DNA from: Prostheceraeus crozeri
Taxonomy: Eukaryota > Platyhelminthes > Polycladida > Euryleptidae
Direction: 5' to 3'
Assembly (NCBI GenBank): GCA_907163375.1
Contig: CAJQUW010011534.1
Location: 370,341-434,340 of the forward strand
Length of the DNA: 64,000 nt
A program made the position numbers and the translations under genes. The notes beneath the pieces were generated by a model, which worked only from the letters and a program-made list of their open reading frames with translations, did no database searches and had not been told where the DNA came from. Positions 56,798 to 64,000 of the stretch are shown piece by piece. Position 1 is the first letter of the stretch. Each line of letters opens with the position of its first letter.

Positions 56798-57405
56798 TCA
56801 TGGACACACTAACATACTTTTAGATTGGAAAAGGAAATCCTTTCCCTCCAACTCTCTTGGTTCGTTCTTCAGATGACCAACATTTGACGCATCAGGTGAA
56901 TGAGCTGCTTTTTGAGAATCGTCCGTCAGCTCCACTGAAATCGTATCAAATCCAGTGATAAGTCCACCTGCAACAGTCGAATGGTATTTCTTTTCAGCAA
57001 GACGAATCCCGCTATGCAAAATTGTCAGATATTTACATTTCGCAAATATTTTCTTCAGACAGTAAGGCAGTCCGACAGCGTAGTGTAGACACCTCCTATT
57101 GCGCAGTATATGAATGCTTTGTGTTCCAGATGGCGTTGAGTATCTGAGAGCTCAACATACAGCATAGTACCTTTTTCGATCCCTCCTTCGTTTCTCCGAT
57201 TTCTCGTCGGGTGAAATCAATATCGTGGATTCACCCCTATCGTTAGACTTAAATTCATGATACCCAAGTGCATCTGCAAATTCTCCAATATTTCATGAAG
57301 TGGAGTATCCGGTGGAAGTACATCGCTTTTGTCATGTTCAACATTTTCCATATATCTGAAATAAGAGAAATATTCATTTGCTGATTGTATGAAAGCCAGT
57401 TTCAT
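56798..57405 (-). CDS. Possible minus-strand exons of an unrecognised gene
   Basis: Two minus-strand stretches look protein-like. The first, 57217-57405, includes YMENVEHDKSDVLPPDTPLH and EILENLQMHLGIMNLSLTIG, preceded by a good acceptor (TTTCTCTTATTTCAG at about 57360). The second, 56798-57060, includes VGLPYCLKKIFAKCKYLT and RLAEKKYHSTVAGGLITGFD. Between them another open stretch reads LEHKAFIYCAIGGVYTTLSD. Whether these are exons or a decayed gene is unclear. I do not recognise the family. Confidence 0.3.
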
Positions 57406-57504
57406 ATGGCATGAAGGAATTCTGAATGTAGCGCGACACTTCGATTACCTAAAGAGAGCAACAACTATTAAGTCAGTAAAAGACACCCTTGATTCCCTAA
57501 CCGC

Positions 57505-57582
57505 ACTGTCCTGACCCAGAAATCGAGCCTAAGTCCGTGGTGTAGATGAGCTCACACCTTATTCACTAGGCCACACTGACGG
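57505..57582 (-). mobile_element. tRNA-derived SINE head, minus strand
   Basis: On the minus strand, GTGTGGCCTAGTGAATAAGG is an A-box region and GGCTCGATTTCTGGGTC a B-box region about 35 bp further on. This is the arrangement of a tRNA-derived Pol III promoter. The cloverleaf is imperfect, so it is a SINE or tRNA pseudogene. A family body downstream was not identified. Confidence 0.6.
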
Positions 57583-57650
57583 TACAAAAGGAATACGTCA
57601 CTTTCATCAGCAGAATTAAATGAGCAGCAATCATTTACAAGAGTATCTTC

Positions 57651-60600
57651 TTGAAGTCTGCTGTTATACGCAATCTTAATGAGTTTAGTGACCTTACCAT
57701 GGTAATGCTGGCAAAAATCAGCAATAGCATCGAAATTCCACATAAATGCTGCCACGGTGATTTCGACTATTGCTGTAACTGTACTTTATGTGCCAAAAAA
57801 AATATCGAGTTACTGTTCTCACTTATGAAAGTGCATTTGCCTAAAGATTTTCTGACATTTCATACGCAATTATACATAAACAGAAGGGATTACATCTGGT
57901 TAAGAATTGCGGATTGTGCGTCGAAAAAAGAAAAGATGCCTTTTACAGAAAAAAATACAAAAAATTAAAAAACACTGTTTTTAAACATATTTAAAACATA
58001 TTTTTTACAAAACATATATTTAAGCGAACGTGACATTTTTCGTACTTGAAATCAAATAGACATGCGAAAATTTTCATTTTATTCTACTTGAGATTTCTGC
58101 TCTAACATTTAAGATACAAAATTGATACTTGGACAGGAGCTAGCTGATATCCGTGACTACAATTTCGTGTTAAAATGAATTTGATAACTATATTCTGGTT
58201 TACAAGATATGGCGATCGATTTGTGTTAGTCACGTGACATTTTGTCCAACCATCTAAACATATATCCAACATTAGGTTTTTGATCCCAAACCACTGAAAT
58301 GAAATCTGGAAGCAACAAATTAATGAATAAAATGTGCATTCTTCTTCTTCTTCTTAGAACAAAGAACTTGAACAAATGAATAGTTTTGCTTTAGTAGGCC
58401 TATTTCAGGACATCGAACACAGCACAAAGTACTACAGCGCACAGTCGGACAAAATCTACTCGATTTCTTCGAGTTGACTTTTAGAAATGGTTAAGATAAG
58501 ATGTCGAGATGGTTCATCCTTCAGACACGAAGTACATCTTCGAATGGATAGGCCTACTCTCCGCTGTTGAACGACCTTTGCCACTGAAATCTCGTACTTG
58601 GAAGTGGCGGACGTAAGGAAATTCATTGCGATCATCGGAACTCCTTGTCACTGGTTGCTTCATGGAAACTGAAGTTAACTAAGGCTGTCGCATGGTACGA
58701 GAACATTTACGACCTTCAAGTCAAACAGATTGTCAGCATTGTCAATACAGCTCCAACTTGATTCTTCGCTGTGGACGACATCATCGCCAATAGTTCTCAG
58801 ACTGGAAACGTCTGTCGGCTCACTCATCTCGCAACTGAATTTGTGAAACAATGTACAATCACCTTTTTGGGCCATGCAGAACATTTTGGTAATTTTAGTA
58901 AAAGAGGTATAGAATTGAAGTTGGCTGGAAACACAGAATTAGATTCATCTGCGCGTGTCTTCGGTTTCCTAGAAAGGAAGAATCATATCTAACCTTAACA
59001 TCGAAATGGCACATCACAGAATTAGACAACTTGCTCCTTCTCGAATGGATAATTCGTGTATCGCTTGCTACTGGAAATGGCAAACAATAAGCTGTCAGCA
59101 GAGTAACCGGAGCCAATGAGAGATGCGTGCGTGATGTGATGAAAACATCAAGTGAACTAATTTTCGTACGCCTGCTACTTTTTTCGATAATGATAAGATG
59201 AGCCAACATTATAAAGAAAACTTGTGCGCATTGATCTGAATTCTTCGAATCTGATTTTAACAGACGGAAAATAGCTGCGCGTCTTGGTGGATTCGGCAAT
59301 TTCGGCAATCAAAACACTTTGATAGAACTCACATTAATCCCCAAGCGACGCACGATTTTTTTTCCTATCTCTGTAAGGTATAAGGAATTCCTTTTTGCCC
59401 ACTTAATAAGTTCATAGATGTGCCGGCGATTTCGTATTAATCACACTTCTAGCAAATCGAAGCAGATAAATAAAATATTTAATTCTGCGGTTGGAAATGT
59501 TTCAGATAGATAATTAGAATACCAGTGAGTCTCTTGTCATGTTGTGATACAACCGCCTTATCGTCCTGACTGTTTACAATCATATTTTTTGCAAGACCCC
59601 ATTGTAAACATGACGCTTATTGGCTATTGGCGGCAACTTCATCGTCAGAGGCATCCTTCACATTTTAAGGGGCAAAGAAATTCCTAGTAGGATAGCGTGC
59701 CAAATATTTACTCAGGAAATGAAGCGATGAAACTTTTATCGGACCAAATTTTGAGGGAACTGAATGAGAAAATGACTGACTGAAAGAACAATTGCACTAC
59801 TTGGACGATCAGAACCTTGCCAAAGGACACTTAGTAAACAATGTACATCTGCTTCTTCCATTGAGTATGGTGGATCTCGCATTGAAAAAATAGTTGAGAA
59901 AATCTCAACAAAATCAATTGGCATGCACTGCTTTAGTACCATCATCTTCAATACCCTATCCTACTCAATACAAGAAGTTTGAACATTTTGCAATGTTACA
60001 AAAATTCCGGTGAAGTATCTACAACATCCGTATGCAGCTCATCTATAGTTGCAGACATATTGCGGTTAACCCATACTGGTCATGGTACGCTGGTATAGGC
60101 CTACTTTCCCGTTACCACTTGCGCCATTTGCGCATCTTAATGGTAGTGCAACGTAGAGGATAGTTATGGAGGCAAATTTGTTGCCACCGACACATGAATC
60201 ATGAGCTCATCCAACAGTTGTGGCCTGGTGACATTTGCATGAGTTTTTGCTCTTTCATGCAGTCGGCCCCGTTGGTCACGTGACGAGTTTCAATGCCGTT
60301 TTACGAAAAGGTGCATTCTAAAAAAAATTTCCACCTCATGTCTCGGCTCGCGTGGAATGGCCCTTCAGATTTTAAACATGTATTCAAAGCATCATATTTC
60401 AAATATCAGTCATATCTAGAAGTGATTCTTTAATTTCTTGAGATCTCCGGAAAGCGACAGAAATTGGGCGGTCCACAACAGAGTCAGTCTCATTAGATCG
60501 AGTTATCAAATTCTTGGGGCAGGTTTGAGATTAAGCAGACGATTATAGGCTCGGATAGTAAAGGTCACATTTTCACTACTTTGAATAAAGTTTTTAAATC

Positions 60601-61184
60601 TCTTTACCAGTGTAATACTCCACAGTGAATGATGCTTCTCGTTGAAAACAATGACATTTTTAGAAATTCCATTGAATTATTTGATATCCATCAACTTGAG
60701 AATCACCAGTGAGCTTTATTAAACCAATTTTCCATTTTCCTTTTATATTGGAATATGAATTTGTCATAACTTTTGCACTGTTAGAAAGGAATAAACAGTG
60801 TTTCATGATCGACTGAGATAACAGCGAAATTTGACGGTTTCAATAATGTGCGTCCAATAAAGCGATATACAAAAATGAAACTCTTCGTAAGAATAGTATA
60901 GCAAAACATCACGTAGTATATCACGTGAGAATTTTATATTGGAAAGACTGTCTGCATGTAAAATACTATGCACCGACGGCATTAGAAAGTCATATATGAT
61001 AAAAGTGCATTTTACAATCACCTGAGAGATAAGAATGGGGGAGATGCGGAATCGGTAATTTCGAGTCGGTCTGATTTAGAGATTTCATCCCATGTACACT
61101 TCCTAATCCCATGATTCCGGGATAGTAAAGTCCATTCCCGGGGATCCCTGGATTTTTAAACAAATAGATCTACAGTGCTGATTG
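57651..61184. other. Intergenic sequence without a strongly supported gene
   Basis: Frames at 57651-57968 (+), 58771-58992 (+) and 58895-59308 (-) have no recognisable domain. A short TTC microsatellite lies at about 58338-58358. At 61095-61150, ATTCCGGGAT and CCATTCCCGGGGATCCCTG resemble hAT subterminal sequence, but no partner end was found. Confidence 0.35.
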
Positions 61185-62544
61185 CACGGTGTCACAAGTG
61201 AAGCTCTACAACTTTCATCGGAAATAACTTTTATTGCCATCAAACTTCAAAAAATAACTATAGCCAGTCACAACCTTTTAAAATGCCTAATTTCTGAAAG
61301 ATGTCATTTCTTCACACTGAATTCAATTGGTCACCTGGAGGGCACTGCTTTTATCAGATAAATGAATAATATTTCTTTTGCTATGAATTGTTGACATCTC
61401 TCACATTAAAGCGGAACACCATGGCAATTTGCAGTTCTCATTCTCTGATGCAAATACCGTGCTGACGACGTGGACAAGACATGACCACCCCAATATTCAG
61501 ATTGGGACGAGAACGCAGTGGCGCAGTGATGACCACTTTCAATCAGTTGCCAAAGATGTCGGTTTGATGAGCCAATGATGAGATAAATTATCGAGTGATA
61601 ACAACCATCTTCCTCATGACAGATGGAAAGCTATCATACCTGCACACCACTGTGCAGCCTCTGCACCAGCTAAACATTGTTGGATGGATCAGGATTAAAT
61701 CTGACGGACTGATTCGGCCACTGGTGCTCGATGACAGCTATCTCGTGATTCTGTGTAACTAACTGATTGAAAGCGGTTATCATAATGCCAACGTTCTCTG
61801 CTGTGGCCTTGTGGTAGAGTGTTCGTTCTGCGTCCGGGAGACCTTGGTTCAAATCTTGGCCGAGTCAAACCTAAAACTTTTAAAATAGGTACACTCTGCA
61901 TTCTTGCTAAACACTCAGCACGAAAAAGAATGAGAGTGGTAAATGACAACTTGGCCACATGGAAGAAAGGCTCCGTGCCTAATGTGCTTCCGAGTATAAA
62001 CAATGTTCATACATTTTATTTTTTATTTTGGTTCTCGTCCCACCGGAGTGTTGGAATTGTCCTGTCTTGTCCACGTCGCTCTACTTGCCCGAAAAGGCTT
62101 TGATGGTCGGTCTTGAAGAAATTGCCTCCTTTCTGTCCCCAGTCCAGCACGGTATTTTTTTCACAATAATAGCCAATTGCTATGGTGATCCGTTTTTTAT
62201 ATGCGAAAAATATCAACAGTTCAGGGCATGATGAGTAGAACGCAAGCAAGATATTATCGTTCAATAGCATCAGCAATATTATTAACTTATCTGATAAAAC
62301 CAGTGCCCTCCAGGTGACCGAAAAGACAACAAAAATTGTTAAATTCAGTAAGAATGCCACCTTTCAGAAATTAGACATTTTGAAAATTGTTGTGACGCCA
62401 GTTAAAGTTAGTTTTTAGAAATTATTCTTTTGTCAAAAAACTTTTAACTCTAGTATTATGTTAAAATTTGGTGGCAATGCATCGTTCCATTACAAACAAA
62501 ATTATTCCTTGCAAGAGTTGGAACGCTACATTTGCGACATCCTG
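61185..62544. mobile_element. Fold-back element with very long inverted repeats, SINE in its loop
   Basis: Left sequence 61185-61515 pairs with the reverse complement of 62030-62544. Shared stretches include GGTCACCTGGAGGGCACTG, TTTTATCAGATAA, CTAATTTCTGAAAG, AATACCGTGCTG and GACGTGGACAAGACA. The right end is CAGGATGTCGCAAATGTAGC read inward, followed by TA, which resembles Tc1/mariner termini. The arms differ by many substitutions and indels, so the element is old. It encodes no recognisable transposase. A SINE lies between the arms. Confidence 0.72.
61804..62010 (+). mobile_element. tRNA-derived SINE, near full length
   Basis: The head TGGCCTTGTGGTAGAGTGTT carries the A box and CTTGGTTCAAATCTTGGCCG the B box. 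The body follows (GGTACACTCTGCATTCTTGC, then ACTCAGCACGAAAAAGAATG). It matches my memory of a SINE type widespread in molluscs, echinoderms and other invertebrates, whose consensus reads GTGGCCTAGTGGTTAGAG, then CGTCCGGGAG and later CTTGGCGCTCAGCA. The 3' end is near 62010 at an AT-rich stretch. This copy is moderately decayed. Confidence 0.82.
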
Positions 62545-63308
62545 TACTGTATATCTACTTGTAGATAAACAGGCTTTGCTCTTGATGATCTTCTTTATGT
62601 AGAATTTTCTACAACCGATAATCTGACCATAAGTGATAAATACAAGCGTGGGTGATTTGAGTATTGTGAGTCATTTACTCGTATAGTGAACCTACACAGC
62701 AAATATTACCAGACATTCACACTTGCTGCTTGGAATCATTTTTGGTTATTGGAGGCTGTTGCATTGAATTCCCATCAAATAACCAAAATATCTAAGGTTC
62801 TATCCAAGCAGTCGATTGACTTCTGCGCTGGAACACCATTGATGGTGTATTTATCATGGTAGACACCATGTCCGTGATGCGAAAGTTGGAACGGAAAGGG
62901 CAGTCGGAATTCGCATTGGGGAAACGTAGAGGAAGTGGAGCGAGCTAGTTAGCCTGTTGACCAAGAAAAGCATTTCGTTAAAGAACGGCCCACGTTTACC
63001 AGCTGTGCGAAAGATGTCTTAATTCTTGCTGCCGAAATATGGTCCATCACTCAGAAATTGACTGAGTACCGGTACCGGCAGCTAGGTATGATTGCGCATG
63101 CCGCGTTATGTGTGAAGAAAATGTGCCAAGTGACAAAGTGGCAAGACTATGTGGCCTACTTGAGATGTCTGTGAATGCCTGAATGATAGGAGTACACCTC
63201 GGAAGTAAATGTAATCAAGCATGCAAATAGTTATTTATGAGTACAACTGTAATACGCTATCAAGATGAAGCGTGATCATTTAGAGGAACCACCTACCAGA
63301 AAAGGGTC
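62545..63308. other. Intergenic sequence, nothing recognised
   Basis: No gene or repeat was supported. Confidence 0.4.
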
Positions 63309-63691
63309 GTAGTAAAATCAGACCAAAGTAACAAAAACCCGACCAGCACCGACCAAGCTCGTAAGCTGTGCTCGGTGCACATTTCTCTTCATAAACAATT
63401 TCTTTCATCCCCAATCAAGCACACGACATCCATAAAACACATCCGATCACGTTCTAACACCTCCGACCAGACCGATTTCGATTCCATTCCGATCAACAAT
63501 CCGACCAGACCCGACCAACACCTTTAACTAAGGTCGGAGCTGTTGAAGTGTGGTCGGATGTGATTTATTAATGTCGTGGGCTTTATTAGGGATGAAGGAA
63601 ATGATTTTTTAAGAGAAATATACACTAACCACTGTTAAAAGGGTTGGTCGGTGCTGGTCATGATTTTGGTGCTTTGGTTGGATTTTACTAC
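63309..63691. mobile_element. Fold-back MITE with 160-bp arms
   Basis: The arms are 63309-63472 and 63535-63691. They share GTAGTAAAATC at the tip, GACCAGCACCGACCAA, ATTTCTCTT, CACGACAT and CACATCCGA. The loop and inner arms repeat the word CCGACCA many times. Arms are diverged by roughly one base in five. No coding capacity, and no target duplication was resolved. Confidence 0.8.
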
Positions 63692-64000
63692 TATCTACGC
63701 CATCATTACAAAGGAAAAAGTTCAGAGTTAAGAGGAGGGTAGGAATTTAAAATTATTAACGTTTAAACAAATAACTTTTGTTAATTCAATTCAATCAACG
63801 AAAGTTATTAATTAGTAATGAAAATTAAGTAAGTAAATTAATTATTTGGTAAATTAATTAAATATTATTTTCCAGTAGAATCAGCGCCAAATTTGAAAAA
63901 TCAGCTGTTGACTCTGAGTGAATAAATCGCAAAATTTTGTTGAACGTATCGTGAACTGTGACTGAATAGAATTTAGATCGGCATTCTCTGAAGCTGTTAT
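63692..64000. other. AT-rich end of window
   Basis: Dense TTAATTAA-like words at 63770-63870. No gene was seen. Confidence 0.4.

Noticed and set aside
57552-57755. 67-codon minus-strand frame
   Set aside because: It ends inside the tRNA-derived SINE and has no domain.
58895-59308. 137-codon minus-strand frame
   Set aside because: No domain or splice signal, and composition is like other chance frames nearby.
61040-61160. hAT right end with terminus CCCGGGGATCCCTG
   Set aside because: It looks like a hAT end, but no matching left end or 8-bp duplication was found.

Overview
The window is nuclear DNA of an animal, very probably an invertebrate. It is visibly AT-rich and has spliceosomal exons with good splice sites, a vertebrate-like tRNA-Gln gene, tRNA-derived SINEs, LINE and Penelope fragments, and many families of cut-and-paste DNA transposons. 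The short palindrome TAGGCCTA and its variants recur throughout. I could not identify the species.

Host genes are sparse. The best supported is a plus-strand gene homologous to human C16orf89 (UPF0764). One internal exon (9192-9353) and the terminal exon (35617-36104) are visible. They join in matching phase across an intron of about 26.3 kb that is filled with repeats. A complete tRNA-Gln(UUG) gene with a Pol III terminator lies at 2702-2773 on the minus strand. A few weaker coding candidates are listed with low confidence.

Layout: 1-2283 is the right part of a hAT-type element with GGCTCC repeats. 3155-5455 holds two inverted arrays of a 111/115-bp minisatellite. 6329-8062 is a broken Tc1/mariner element with long terminal inverted repeats. 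The C16orf89-like intron (9354-35616) contains fold-back MITEs, SINE pieces, LINE 3' fragments, a GC-rich MITE, a 41-bp minisatellite and a hAT MITE with a perfect 8-bp target duplication. After the gene come a large palindrome (38184-38392), a piggyBac element (39787-42249) and a Penelope-like element (44055-50887).

The Penelope-like element is the structural centrepiece. Its left inverted terminal repeat is split by a nearly intact Harbinger element (44109-47791), its right one by a hAT-like element (50150-50819), and its middle by a 579-bp near-perfect palindrome. Next is a 4.3-kb P-element relative with a THAP domain (51561-55867), then sparse sequence, a fold-back element holding a SINE (61185-62544) and a final fold-back element (63309-63691).

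Several DNA transposons are only one to three lesions from an open transposase, which suggests recent activity. I found no CRISPR array, operon or other prokaryotic feature, and no clearly new multi-gene system. The most unusual material is the nested Penelope locus and its palindrome.
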